Assembly: GCA_041492185.1 (NCBI GenBank)
Contig: JBGPWL010000013.1
Coordinates: forward strand, 8,241 to 72,240
DNA: 64,000 nucleotides
Source: JAOAPY01 sp041492185
GTDB taxonomy: Bacteria > Acidobacteriota > Blastocatellia > Pyrinomonadales > Pyrinomonadaceae
Reading direction: 5' to 3'
Made by a program: the position numbers and the translations under genes. Below the pieces are notes generated by a model. That model was not told the origin of the DNA. It was given only the letters and a program-made list of their open reading frames with translations, and did no database searches. Shown here piece after piece: positions 25,314-34,281 of this stretch (the stretch's first letter is position 1; the number at the start of each line of letters is the position of its first letter).

Positions 25314-26048
25314 ATGTCTCGCACAAAAAAGTTTCTTCCAGCGCTAGGGATTCTAGCCGTCATGGGCTTTGCCGCTGTTGAGAAGACAAGAGCAGCGCCG
25401 GTTATTTTTACCAACCGGACGGTCTATACGACGGCTACCGCAAGCACTCCCCAAACCAATATTGATTTCTCAACACAAACAGCGACGAATACGAGCCAGC
25501 CGCTACCGAATTCAATCTCGATCCTTGGTGTGACGTTCAGCATCGGCGCCGGACGCACAAACGCAGGGATGGAAATCATCGACGGTTTCAATGTCGGCGC
25601 GCCAGGGATGCAGGTCTTGACCGCGGGCGGCAACGTCATCGGTGTTCTGGCCGGACTCAACAACATCGAGATTGCACTTCCCCCGGGAATCACGAGTCTT
25701 GGCTTCGACCTAAAGAGCGGCAACACGTCCGCCGGATCGCAAACCGGTGGCGCCTACGAGATTTACGAGAACGGAATACTCGTAGCCACCATTACGATTC
25801 CGACGTACTCGGCTTTCGGTTTCTTTGGCATCACCGATATGGCCGGGATCAACTCGATCTGGATCAGGGCGATCAGCGGGGGCGAGCCCGTGCTCCAGAA
25901 TTTCACCTTTGGACCAAACTCGCCGCAAGCAGTTCCCGAGCCAGCGTCGATGATACTGCTGGGAACAGGCTTGGTTGGGCTCGCCGGGGCCATTAGAAAG
26001 CGTCGCGCAAACCGTCAGACCAAACCGGGGGGCGCGGATCTGACGTGA
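25314..26048 (+). CDS. PEP-CTERM sorting-signal exported protein
   Basis: This 244-residue protein has an N-terminal signal peptide (about residues 1-28) and a beta-rich middle with many Thr, Asn and Gly. The C-terminal tripartite sorting signal is VPEPASMILLGTGLVGLAG followed by IRKRRANR. PEP-CTERM proteins are cut and anchored or released by an exosortase; no exosortase gene lies in this window, so it must be elsewhere. The middle (SLGFDLKSGNTSAGSQ, ILVATITIP) looks like the carbohydrate- or matrix-type domains often found in this group. The upstream CTCAAG repeats suggest regulation by the SARP gene at 35130. Confidence 0.85.
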   Translation: MSRTKKFLPALGILAVMGFAAVEKTRAAPVIFTNRTVYTTATASTPQTNIDFSTQTATNTSQPLPNSISILGVTFSIGAGRTNAGMEIIDGFNVGAPGMQVLTAGGNVIGVLAGLNNIEIALPPGITSLGFDLKSGNTSAGSQTGGAYEIYENGILVATITIPTYSAFGFFGITDMAGINSIWIRAISGGEPVLQNFTFGPNSPQAVPEPASMILLGTGLVGLAGAIRKRRANRQTKPGGADLT

Positions 26049-26163
26049 GGCTGAGGAAGGCTTGACGTTTGGGCACGCGATTGCCCCGCGCTGCCCAACA
26101 CGGCAGTCTTCCTCAACTGAACCTGGAGTTCATTAACCAAGTAGCAACCACAGGAGGGATTCA

Positions 26164-26430
26164 ATGAGCACCGAACGCATGTTAGTCCGAGCAATGCATG
26201 AACAACCGGTCGTCGTAGTCCTGGCGATTCTTCTCCTGACTCTTATCGTGCGGGCAATGAAGCAAACGCCGCGGGTCATTGCCGGTTTGCCCGCTCGCAT
26301 CTTGACCATTCAGCGCGACTGTCGTGTGGCGCTCGCGCGGTCGACGCAAACGCACGTCGTTGAACGACCACTTCTGGCGCCGCATATCACAAACGATTCG
26401 CGGTGGTCCAGCGTGAGTTTCGTTCGTTGA
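26164..26430 (+). CDS. Small single-helix membrane protein, uncertain
   Basis: This 88-residue frame has a perfect AGGAGG five bases before its ATG. It contains one hydrophobic stretch (PVVVVLAILLLTLIV, residues 15-29) followed by a basic tail rich in Arg, Gln and Thr. No family was recognised. The strong ribosome-binding site and position between two PEP-CTERM genes argue that it is real; the plain composition of the C-terminal half argues caution. Confidence 0.45.
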   Translation: MSTERMLVRAMHEQPVVVVLAILLLTLIVRAMKQTPRVIAGLPARILTIQRDCRVALARSTQTHVVERPLLAPHITNDSRWSSVSFVR

Positions 26431-26455
26431 GAGTTGGCAGAAAGGACCAAGCCCG

Positions 26456-27136
26456 ATGTTATCGCAACGAAGGACAATTTCTTTCACAACGATCAGGACA
26501 GTGGTCGCAATCGCCGGCCTGTTGCTCTTCGCCGCGGCTGAGGCACGCGCTGACGAAGTCACTTTTAGCGGCTCGACCGCCGGCTGTTTCAATGCGGCGT
26601 GCACGCCGGCCGCCAGCAGCACGCTGCTGGGACTGACCTACAACAATTCGTCTTTCAACGGCGCGACGTCAGGAGGCTTTCTGGCAATCGGCAACGCGCC
26701 GACGCCGCCGAACAACATCAACAACCTTGGCTCGTTCACACTCAGCGGGATGCCCGCAGCTTACGCCGGGAACACTTTTACTCTGCAGGTAACTTTCACT
26801 GCGCCGACGGGAATAACGGGCGGCAATGTCAGTACCTACACCGCCACGCTGGTCGGCAGTGTCAGCGGCACGTCCACCGGGGGCGTCTTCGTCGATTTTG
26901 ATAACACCCCGCAGATGTTCACGTTTTCGAATGCCAATGGCAGCGGGTCATTCACGTTTCAGGTCAACGATGTTTCTGTGACTTCCGGGGGCACCGTGCA
27001 GGTGTCGGGTCACATCACCAGCGCCACGCAAAGCGCTCCAGTTCCGGAACCCGCGACGTTGCTATTACTCGGCGCCGGGTTGGGAACTTTGGCGGCCAGG
27101 AGACGCAACTCGTTGAGAAATAAACTTCAACGCTAA
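26456..27136 (+). CDS. PEP-CTERM sorting-signal exported protein
   Basis: This 226-residue protein has a signal peptide ending near AAEARA (about residue 32), a Ser/Thr/Gly/Asn-rich beta domain, and the C-terminal sorting signal VPEPATLLLLGAGLGTLAA followed by RRRNSLRNKLQR. The middle includes GTSTGGVFVDFDNTPQMFTF and SGSFTFQVNDVSVTSGGTVQ, typical of small beta-sandwich PEP-CTERM proteins of unknown function. It is not closely similar to the first PEP-CTERM protein apart from the signal. It is followed within 16 bp by the first of two small peptide genes, so all may be co-transcribed. Confidence 0.85.
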   Translation: MLSQRRTISFTTIRTVVAIAGLLLFAAAEARADEVTFSGSTAGCFNAACTPAASSTLLGLTYNNSSFNGATSGGFLAIGNAPTPPNNINNLGSFTLSGMPAAYAGNTFTLQVTFTAPTGITGGNVSTYTATLVGSVSGTSTGGVFVDFDNTPQMFTFSNANGSGSFTFQVNDVSVTSGGTVQVSGHITSATQSAPVPEPATLLLLGAGLGTLAARRRNSLRNKLQR

Positions 27137-27151
27137 CGACAGGAGCTTGAT

Positions 27152-27373
27152 ATGTACACAACGCCTACTATCCGAACGCTTCAAGGAAGCGAGACGATCT
27201 ACGTCCTTAGAGATCACCGCGGTAACTCGATGGGCACGGGTTCACGAGAGGCGCTCGAAGTCCTGCGCTATATCGCGACCCAGGTTGGCTCGCGAGAGGA
27301 AAAGATGGATGTCTGGCGGGACGCATTGAGCAGACGGCCCATGGCGCATGTGCGCTCGGCACTAGTGTTTTGA
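27152..27373 (+). CDS. Small peptide of a tandem paralogous pair (copy 1), unknown
   Basis: This 73-residue peptide begins MYTTPTIRTLQGSETIYVLR and continues DHRGNSMGTGSREALEVL. AGGAG precedes the ATG by 7 bases. It shares a clear pattern with the next gene: MYxxPTIxxL, then Y.LRD.RGN..G.GS, then a Leu-rich helix. It has no signal peptide or membrane segment. The conserved N-terminus with a YxxP-like motif recalls leader peptides of some ribosomally made peptides, but no modification enzyme lies nearby. A small regulatory or adaptor protein is equally possible. Function unknown. Confidence 0.65.
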   Translation: MYTTPTIRTLQGSETIYVLRDHRGNSMGTGSREALEVLRYIATQVGSREEKMDVWRDALSRRPMAHVRSALVF

Positions 27374-27402
27374 GATCCGCATTCAAAGAAGGAGAAGACG
27401 AG

Positions 27403-27603
27403 ATGTACGAACCGCCAACTATTGAACCGCTCGATAAGAGTCTCGGGCTTTATTTGCTGCGCGATGGCCGCGGCAATCTCCTGGGCGCCGGATCACCTGA
27501 CGTGCTTGGCCTGCTGCTGACCGCGTCGAAGCGATGCGCCCAACCGGTAAGCAGAGGGAGCGCTTTGAGTCTGACGAGAACGCAACCTATCCAGGCGACT
27601 TAA
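27403..27603 (+). CDS. Small peptide of a tandem paralogous pair (copy 2), unknown
   Basis: This 66-residue peptide starts at the ATG at 27403, which has AAGGAG about 10 bases upstream; an in-frame start at 27370 is not supported. It begins MYEPPTIEPLDKSLGLYLLR and continues DGRGNLLGAGSPDVLGLL, matching copy 1 at about half of the first 40 positions. The C-terminal 25 residues differ. The two genes, 29 bp apart, probably arose by tandem duplication and have diverged after the shared core. Confidence 0.65.
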   Translation: MYEPPTIEPLDKSLGLYLLRDGRGNLLGAGSPDVLGLLLTASKRCAQPVSRGSALSLTRTQPIQAT

Positions 27604-27690
27604 CAACGTCGTGGCCACCACCACATTTGATCGCTCAAGACCTTAAATCGGGGCGAAGCTGCAATTTGCAATACAACAGGAGAAACTCCA

Positions 27691-30600
27691 ATGTTAAATG
27701 AAAACCTATCACGAAGCGTTAAGTCAGTTGCTCTGCGGCATACGCGAGTTACCAGTTGTTCCATCGCGCTCATCCTGTTGGCAATTGCTATCCTGGCCAG
27801 CAGAAGTGGCTGGGCTGCGAATCCAGCGGGCGGTACGCTCAATCCAACCGTAGGCACGTCAGTGAGCTTTGATGGCACTGCCACTGGCGGTTCATCCGCT
27901 AACGGCGAAGGCACCTGCGTCGAAGGGGTCAACTGCGACACCTACACGCTCACTGTTGGCGGCACGGCCGCCGCCTGGGCGGGCAAGATGATCTATACAA
28001 AAATTAACTGGACGGTACCCACCAACGATTACGATCTGTACATTCACAAGACTTCGAATTCAGGTCCGCTAATCAATTCATCAGGCGGGGGCGCCCCTCT
28101 AACCAGTGAGCAATGCGCAATACTGCCGGCCGTCAGCGGCACTGGTGTCTATACGATCCACGTAGTTTATTTCAGCGTTACTCCACAAGCCGATCAGTAC
28201 CACGGGACCGCCACCGTGCTTAACCAATCAATCAGGCCCGCTCCGCTGGGCAGTGGCCCCGCAGGGCAGTATGTTAACTACCCTGCTCCGAATGGTCTCG
28301 GCACTAACTCAGGCGAGCCGTCCATCGGTGTCAACTGGAATAGTGAAGTGGCTCACGCAAGCGACGGCGGAACGGTGATGTTCGAAGCCGGTCTGCAAAC
28401 GCTGCGCGTCAAGTTCAACGATAGTACCGCGCCGGCGACGAGCACCTGGGAAGACGTCAGTAGCGCAAACACTTCTTTGGCGAGCCTCGACCCAATTCTT
28501 TTTACTGACCATCAAACGGGTCGCACGTTCGTCTCGCAATTGACCGGGCAAGATAGCTTGTCCGCCTTTTCAGATAACGACGGCGGTATGGTGGTGGCGG
28601 GTTTTGGCACAGGCTGGACACCCAGTCAGGGTGGCGGCATTCCTTCGGGCGTCGACCACCAAACATTCGGCGGCGGACGGTGGGCGGGTGACATGGCAAC
28701 GGTGCCACATCCAGCTTATGCAAACGCGGTCTACTATTGCTCGCAGGATCTTGCTAGCGCTTTCTGCGCGCGCAGCGATGATGGTGGTCTGACATTCGGC
28801 GCGGGCATTCCGCTCTACGTCGGTGAGTGTGGCGGCATTCACGGCCACGTCAAGGTTTCACCGGCAGATGGCACAGTCTACGTGCCCAACCACACTTGCG
28901 GCGCAAGTCAGGGCGCCGCTGTGTCTGAGGACAACGGCATTACGTGGACAGTGCGACACGTAGTCGCTGGCAATGGATCTGATCCTGCGGCGAATAGCGG
29001 GCCGGCCGATTGGGATCCTTCAATCGGCATCGGAGCAAACGGAACAATCTATTTCGGCTACAAGAATTTTGACGGCACGGCGCACATGGCCGTCTCGATC
29101 GATCACGGCAAGACTTTCGTAAGAGATTACGATGTGGGAGCGGTATTCAATATCGCCACCATCGCCTTCCCGACCGTTGTAGCCGGAGATGACGACCGAG
29201 CCGCAATGGCCTTCCTGGGCACAACGGGCGCGGGTGGACCGTCGTCACAGGTCTGGCACCTGTACGTGGCCCACACTTATGACCGAGGCGCGTCTTACAT
29301 CACCACAGATCTAACGCCTAATGACCCTGTGCAGGTTGGTGGCATTTGTTCCGCGGGTCTCAGTTGTGGCAGTGATCGGAACTTGCTCGACTTCATTGAT
29401 TCGACAGTGGACAAAGAAGGGCGTGTGCTCGTGGGCTATGCCGACGGCTGCCCGAACTGCACGGACGCGGTCAACTCACAGACCGGTAGCGCGCTGGCAA
29501 CGATCGCGCGCGAGTGCACGGGCCGCGGTTTGTTTGCTCAATACGATTCGCTGCTCGCCGCTTCGTCTTGTGGCAGCGCAAATCCCACCCCGACTCCGAC
29601 ACCAACGCCAAGCGATTCCTGCGACGGCGTGAACGTCATTATTGATGCGACTGGTGACGCGGTTAATCCGGGGCCGGGCGGACAAGGTCCGACTGGTCAA
29701 GCTGACATTACGGCGGTTTCGTTCTCGGCAAACTCGACCACGTTGACCACAACAATGAAGGTCACAAACCTGACGCAGACTCCTTCACCTGGGACGACCT
29801 TCACCAGTTACTACGTCGTGTGGACGTCGAGTAATGGAATTACCTACGGGACTGAGGTGGACGTGGATGCCGCAACAATCTCGTACAACTGGGGGCTGTG
29901 GAATTCAAGCAATAACCAGCTCAGCACCTTTAATGCGGTGACCGGTACGTTCACGCCTGGTGTGAACGGCACAATTACGGTTCCGGTGCCACTTAGCTCG
30001 ATTGGCAGTCCGACGATACCCATAACTGATCCGTCGCAAACGGCGGCAGTCAATAATCCCTTCGCATATACGGTTGCGGGTGAGGGTGCTCTAGGGGCGG
30101 GTCTGGTCTTTACAGCCTTCATGGACCGCGCTCCCAACAGCGGTTCTGGTAAGCGCGCGTTTGTGTGTCCGTCGAATCCCACCCCGACGCCGACGCCGAC
30201 GCCCACGCCGACGCCAACTCCGACGCCATCACCCACCCCGACAGCCACGCCGTTAAACTGCGTGCCGCCGGGGATAACTGTGGTGACCGATCCTGCTGGT
30301 GATCAGCAGGGCGGTGCGGCCGGCGCCAATCAGCAACAGGACATTCGATCAATAGCGTTCGCCGAGCAGTACCCAAGCGGAAATCAACAGCTCGTAGTAA
30401 CAATGAGCGTAACGCAGCTCGATCCAACCACGATGCCGCCCAATGGCAGTTGGCGCTCGAGCTTCAATGTCACACACAACGACAATACGGTGGTGACGTA
30501 CTTCGTCGCCGTCAACACCAACTCTTCGTCCAATCCAACCGGCGTCTCGTTCAACTACGGGTTTGTCGACACTACTGGAGCCAGTCCGGTCAGCCGTACG

Positions 30601-33351
30601 GTTGGCTCTGCCGATGGTGGCAGTTTGGAGCCGGCTAACAAGAACCTGGTGGTTGTTCTCTCGACGAACAAACTCAAGGAGCCTGTCGCCGCGACTGGCG
30701 GCGCCACGCTCACCGGACCACTTCCGAATCTCTTTGCCGGCCGAGTCTTGGCAACAATCAACGGGACAACGGCTATTCTCGTTGGAGCGGTCGGAAATGG
30801 ACTCAACACCACGATCGACGCGACCGGCAATGGCAACTACGCGATTGTCGGCGCCGCAGCTTGTCCACAACCAAGTCCAAGTCCGACACCGCCGCCGCCG
30901 ACGAACGGGCCGAGATATTTCAACTATGTCTCGCCTCCAGGATATGGCGACGACGCCGGCGAGCCATCAATCGGCGTGAATTGGAATACTGAGCTGTCAT
31001 TCGCCAACAGCAATGGGCTGATACCCAATGGCGGCACCTCGATGTACTTCGGCGGCTTCCTGTCTTACGCGCTGAAGGTCACATTCAGCGATTGCCCGTC
31101 GCCGGCGAATGCGACATGGGAGAAGAAGTCCGTGCTAACCGCGAACACGCCGCGCGCGTTCGGCGATCCGATTCTGTTTACGGATCACGCCACCGGCCGA
31201 ACTTTCGTTTCGCAACTTGAAGGATTGACTCCGCTCGGCAGCACGACGGACTTTACCGACAACGATGGCGATATGTTCCTGCCGAGCCAGGGATCGGGAA
31301 TCGCGACCGGCATTGACCACCAGACCATTGGTGGTGGGCCGTTGGCAGCGCCGCTAACAGGTAATCCCGCCAATCCACTTTATAAGAATGGCGTCTGGTA
31401 TTGCTCGCAAGCGCTGGCCGATGCCAGTTGCGCGCTGAGTCTCGATGGCGGCGTGACGTTCGGACCACAGGTCGTGATCTACACGCTCGCCGACTGTGTG
31501 GGCATTCATGGTCACATCAAAGTCGCGCCAGACGGCACGGTTTATGTACCGAACCGCGACTGCTCCAGCCCGAGTCAACAGGCCGTGGTTGTTTCTTCGG
31601 ACAACGGCGCAACCTGGGCGGTTCGACCACTTCCGACGTCTTCGACAGATGGCACTTGGGATCCATCCGTAGGCATTGCCAAAGACGGCACGCTTTACTT
31701 CGGCTATCGCGATGGCGCCGGTCGCGCCCACGCGGCAGTCTCGCGCAACAAGGGTGTGACCTGGACTGACGATACGGATATCGGCGCGGTGTTCGGTTTG
31801 AAGAAGACCGTGTTCCCGGCCGCAGTCGCCGGCGATGGCGGGCTTACTACCGGTCGTGCCGCAATCGCCTTCTACGGCACGACATCCGATGGCGACGACC
31901 AGGCGGCAAACTTCCCCGGGGTCTGGTATCTCTATATCGCCAGCACTTTCGATGGCGGCCATACCTGGACCACCGTGAACGCCACGCCCGGAGACCCAGC
32001 TCAGCGCGGTTGTATCTGGGCTGGCGGCGGCACCAATCCCTGTCGCAACATGCTCGACTTCTTCGATGCCACCATCGATAAGGAAGGAAGAGTGCTCGTT
32101 GGTTGGGACGACGGCTGCATCGCCGGATGCGTGCAGGGCCCGCCAAATTCGGGCACAGCGAAAGCAACGATCACACGGCAGACTGGCGGCCCGCGAATGT
32201 TTGCCGCCAACGATCCCGTTGAGCCGGCATTGGCCGGGGCACCGTTGGTGACTGCGACACAGAGCGGCTCGGGAAATCCGGTGAGCCTAAATTGGCCGGC
32301 GCCCGACAACAGCGGCTCAACGATCACCGGTTACAAGGTCTATCGCAGCGCTAGTGCGGGTGGTCCATTCACTTTAATTGGATCGCCAACTCAAACTACT
32401 TTCACAAACAGCACTCCCGGCAGTACGCCTTTCTATCGGGTCACGGCTGTCAACGGAATGGGAGAAGGACCTTATTGCAGCGCAGTCAGTCCCTCGGCGC
32501 CGCCGGCAACGGCGTGCTCGGTGCCTGGCATACTCGTGCTCAATGACGTGGGCGCGGGTAACGTGGACAACGATTCGGGTCAGAACACACCTCCCGATCC
32601 GCGCGTGAACATCAAGCAACTCCACATCGCCGAACCATTCGTTGAGGGAGACAAACTGGTATTCACACTAAACGTGGCGCCGTCAACCGGCCTGGGCATG
32701 ACTACACCGCCACCGAACAGCCAATGGTTCATCGTTTGGGATCGACTCCATCCGGAAGTGAGTTTCGATCGCTACTACGTGGCGATGAGGACCGACGCAA
32801 CCGGAACGGCGACATTCGAATACGGAAAATGGGGTGTGCCGATAGATACATCTGGTAACGGAGTACCAGATCCTAATTCCAACACGCCGTCGATGATCGG
32901 CGCTGCTGACAGCGGCACTTACAACGTGGCCACTGGAGTAATCACCATCAAGCTCTCCAGAACCAAGGCTGAGAACATACAGCCGGGCCAGGGTCTCTCG
33001 AACATAAACGTGAGGACATACTTTAACCGGCCGGATCCCGGGCAGCGTTCCCAGAATAACGCCTCGGACATTACTGACAACGGCAACTATGCAGTCGTCG
33101 GCAATGCGTCTTGCCAGGGGATTACATCACTGAATCCGAGATACGGTAAGCGCCGGCTTGACTCGAACGCCGGCCTGGCCCCCGTTGGACCATATCGGTC
33201 GGCGCCAGATGCCGCTGCATTGAACTCAAGGGGCTCCTTGTCTCGACTAACTAACAGCGTAAGCGGCACGACAGCCTTGCTGGCCGCAATCCTGCCGCGA
33301 GCTTTACTGGTAGCCGGCCCGCGCGTTTACCTTTTTCCCGGTACGATTTGA
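27691..33351 (+). CDS. Very large secreted multidomain protein with sialidase-like repeats and FnIII
   Basis: This 1886-residue protein has a signal peptide or anchor (ALILLAIAILASRSGWA, about residues 26-43). A beta-sandwich like PPC/CUB follows (about 44-185). Two long related domains at ~190-628 and ~1074-1516 share GEPSIGVNWN, DPILFTDHxTGRTFVSQL, GIHGHxKVxPxDGTVYVPN and repeated SxDxGxTW motifs, which are Asp-box-like and typical of six-bladed sialidase/BNR propellers. Three shorter related domains (~643-828, ~856-1060, ~1609-1808) begin with V..D..GD and are joined by Pro-Thr linkers (near 630-640 and 829-853). A fibronectin type III domain lies at ~1519-1600. The whole is probably a cell-surface or released glycan- or protein-binding protein. 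Enzymatic activity is not established. Confidence 0.85.
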   Translation: MLNENLSRSVKSVALRHTRVTSCSIALILLAIAILASRSGWAANPAGGTLNPTVGTSVSFDGTATGGSSANGEGTCVEGVNCDTYTLTVGGTAAAWAGKMIYTKINWTVPTNDYDLYIHKTSNSGPLINSSGGGAPLTSEQCAILPAVSGTGVYTIHVVYFSVTPQADQYHGTATVLNQSIRPAPLGSGPAGQYVNYPAPNGLGTNSGEPSIGVNWNSEVAHASDGGTVMFEAGLQTLRVKFNDSTAPATSTWEDVSSANTSLASLDPILFTDHQTGRTFVSQLTGQDSLSAFSDNDGGMVVAGFGTGWTPSQGGGIPSGVDHQTFGGGRWAGDMATVPHPAYANAVYYCSQDLASAFCARSDDGGLTFGAGIPLYVGECGGIHGHVKVSPADGTVYVPNHTCGASQGAAVSEDNGITWTVRHVVAGNGSDPAANSGPADWDPSIGIGANGTIYFGYKNFDGTAHMAVSIDHGKTFVRDYDVGAVFNIATIAFPTVVAGDDDRAAMAFLGTTGAGGPSSQVWHLYVAHTYDRGASYITTDLTPNDPVQVGGICSAGLSCGSDRNLLDFIDSTVDKEGRVLVGYADGCPNCTDAVNSQTGSALATIARECTGRGLFAQYDSLLAASSCGSANPTPTPTPTPSDSCDGVNVIIDATGDAVNPGPGGQGPTGQADITAVSFSANSTTLTTTMKVTNLTQTPSPGTTFTSYYVVWTSSNGITYGTEVDVDAATISYNWGLWNSSNNQLSTFNAVTGTFTPGVNGTITVPVPLSSIGSPTIPITDPSQTAAVNNPFAYTVAGEGALGAGLVFTAFMDRAPNSGSGKRAFVCPSNPTPTPTPTPTPTPTPTPSPTPTATPLNCVPPGITVVTDPAGDQQGGAAGANQQQDIRSIAFAEQYPSGNQQLVVTMSVTQLDPTTMPPNGSWRSSFNVTHNDNTVVTYFVAVNTNSSSNPTGVSFNYGFVDTTGASPVSRTVGSADGGSLEPANKNLVVVLSTNKLKEPVAATGGATLTGPLPNLFAGRVLATINGTTAILVGAVGNGLNTTIDATGNGNYAIVGAAACPQPSPSPTPPPPTNGPRYFNYVSPPGYGDDAGEPSIGVNWNTELSFANSNGLIPNGGTSMYFGGFLSYALKVTFSDCPSPANATWEKKSVLTANTPRAFGDPILFTDHATGRTFVSQLEGLTPLGSTTDFTDNDGDMFLPSQGSGIATGIDHQTIGGGPLAAPLTGNPANPLYKNGVWYCSQALADASCALSLDGGVTFGPQVVIYTLADCVGIHGHIKVAPDGTVYVPNRDCSSPSQQAVVVSSDNGATWAVRPLPTSSTDGTWDPSVGIAKDGTLYFGYRDGAGRAHAAVSRNKGVTWTDDTDIGAVFGLKKTVFPAAVAGDGGLTTGRAAIAFYGTTSDGDDQAANFPGVWYLYIASTFDGGHTWTTVNATPGDPAQRGCIWAGGGTNPCRNMLDFFDATIDKEGRVLVGWDDGCIAGCVQGPPNSGTAKATITRQTGGPRMFAANDPVEPALAGAPLVTATQSGSGNPVSLNWPAPDNSGSTITGYKVYRSASAGGPFTLIGSPTQTTFTNSTPGSTPFYRVTAVNGMGEGPYCSAVSPSAPPATACSVPGILVLNDVGAGNVDNDSGQNTPPDPRVNIKQLHIAEPFVEGDKLVFTLNVAPSTGLGMTTPPPNSQWFIVWDRLHPEVSFDRYYVAMRTDATGTATFEYGKWGVPIDTSGNGVPDPNSNTPSMIGAADSGTYNVATGVITIKLSRTKAENIQPGQGLSNINVRTYFNRPDPGQRSQNNASDITDNGNYAVVGNASCQGITSLNPRYGKRRLDSNAGLAPVGPYRSAPDAAALNSRGSLSRLTNSVSGTTALLAAILPRALLVAGPRVYLFPGTI

Positions 33352-33364
33352 CCTTTGCAACAAC

Positions 33365-33406
33365 AGAGCGCGAGACCGCGTCCGGTTCTCGCGCTCTCTC
33401 CCTTTT
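33365..33406 (+). terminator. Intrinsic terminator after the 1886-aa gene
   Basis: AGAGCGCGAGA (33365-33375) pairs with TCTCGCGCTCT (33387-33397) over 11 bp, followed by CTCCCTTTT. It lies 14 bp after the stop codon. Confidence 0.75.
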
Positions 33407-33439
33407 GGATAGTATTGCCCAAACAAAACTCAGGGAGTT

Positions 33440-34114
33440 ATGACTATGCGTCCAATGCACATCCCTATGCTTCTTATCGCTATGGTGTTCGGCCTCGCTG
33501 TCGGTCATGTCGGTTGCTCGAAATCCGAAGCTCCATCCGCAGCCAGCCAGCCAGCACAACAAGGAAACACGGACTTGGCCAGCACAATGACTCAACCAAG
33601 CCAGCAGCAAGCGACAACTTCCAGCGCCGACTCTGGCAAAGGAAAGATCGATGCCTGCGCTTTGCTCACCAGCAAGGAGATTCAGTCGATTCAGGGCGAA
33701 CCCCTGAAGGATGTGAAGCCAAGTGGGAGATCAGAGGGCGGCTTTAGCGTCTCGCAGTGTTTCTTCGCATTGCCGACTCTCACCAACTCAATAAGCTTGG
33801 TCGTGACGCAGCGAGGCGACGGGCCGGGCGCGCGCGAGCCAAAGCAGTTCTGGAAAGAGACATTCCATCGCGACAGTGATTCGGAAAAGGCGCGCGACAA
33901 AGGGCGTGAGGAGGAAGAGAAAGAGTCAGCCCCGCCACAGAAGATCTCAGGCGTCGGAGACGAAGCTTTTTGGAGTGCGAGCCGCGTTGGCGGCGCGCTG
34001 TACGTGCTCAAGGGCAATGCTTTCATAAGAGTCAGTGTCGGTGGGGCCAGCGATCAGCAGGCCAAGACCAATAAGTCGAAAGCTCTAGCTCAAGCGATCC
34101 TGAAACACTTGTGA
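33440..34114 (+). CDS. Putative lipoprotein with C-terminal soluble domain, unknown
   Basis: This 224-residue protein has a signal ending in AVGHVGC, a lipobox-like site at about residue 29, then a Ser/Gln/Ala-rich linker (about 30-70). The soluble domain begins DACALLTSKEIQSIQGEPLK; this pattern, with a second cysteine in VSQCFFAL, is common in small exported domains of unknown function. Later stretches are VVTQRGDGPG and GDEAFWSASRVGGALYVLKG. GGGAG lies just before the first ATG; two more ATGs follow within 15 bp, so the exact start is uncertain. It stands between the terminator of the large secreted protein and the SARP operon. Confidence 0.7.
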   Translation: MTMRPMHIPMLLIAMVFGLAVGHVGCSKSEAPSAASQPAQQGNTDLASTMTQPSQQQATTSSADSGKGKIDACALLTSKEIQSIQGEPLKDVKPSGRSEGGFSVSQCFFALPTLTNSISLVVTQRGDGPGAREPKQFWKETFHRDSDSEKARDKGREEEEKESAPPQKISGVGDEAFWSASRVGGALYVLKGNAFIRVSVGGASDQQAKTNKSKALAQAILKHL

Positions 34115-34212
34115 TGGTACCTGCGATGACTTCGCTCTAAGGAAAACGTATGAACCGCAGGCGCTCGTGAGGTCCTCGATAAGTACCGCCCGTGCATATC
34201 CGTGTTCAACAA

Positions 34213-34245
34213 CTCAAGAATTTCTCAAGGTGACTGGGATAGAAG
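34213..34245 (+). promoter_or_regulatory. Putative SARP-type operator/promoter before the regulator operon
   Basis: CTCAAG starts at 34213 and 34224 (CTCAAGAATTTCTCAAG), again with an 11-bp period. A weak -10-like TAGAAG lies at 34240-34245, 8 bp after the second heptamer TCAAGGT. It is about 37 bp before the ATG of the MalT-like ATPase. It matches the pairs at 25143-25193 at nearly every position, which suggests one regulator for both and probably autoregulation. Confidence 0.6.
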
Positions 34246-34281
34246 TGGCGTGATGGGAAAGGGACGGCCTAAAGCAACGAC

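Noticed and set aside
24953..27700. Exosortase/PEP-CTERM biosynthetic locus
   Set aside because: Only substrates with PEP-CTERM signals are present. No exosortase, PrsK/PrsR or polysaccharide genes were found in the window.
30178..30249. Microsatellite-like CCGACGCCGACG run
   Set aside because: It encodes a Pro-Thr linker within the 1886-residue protein and is flanked by similar linkers, so it is protein-driven.
33363..33610. 119-codon minus-strand frame at 33251-33610
   Set aside because: It spans a terminator and the start of the lipoprotein gene in antisense and has no motif.
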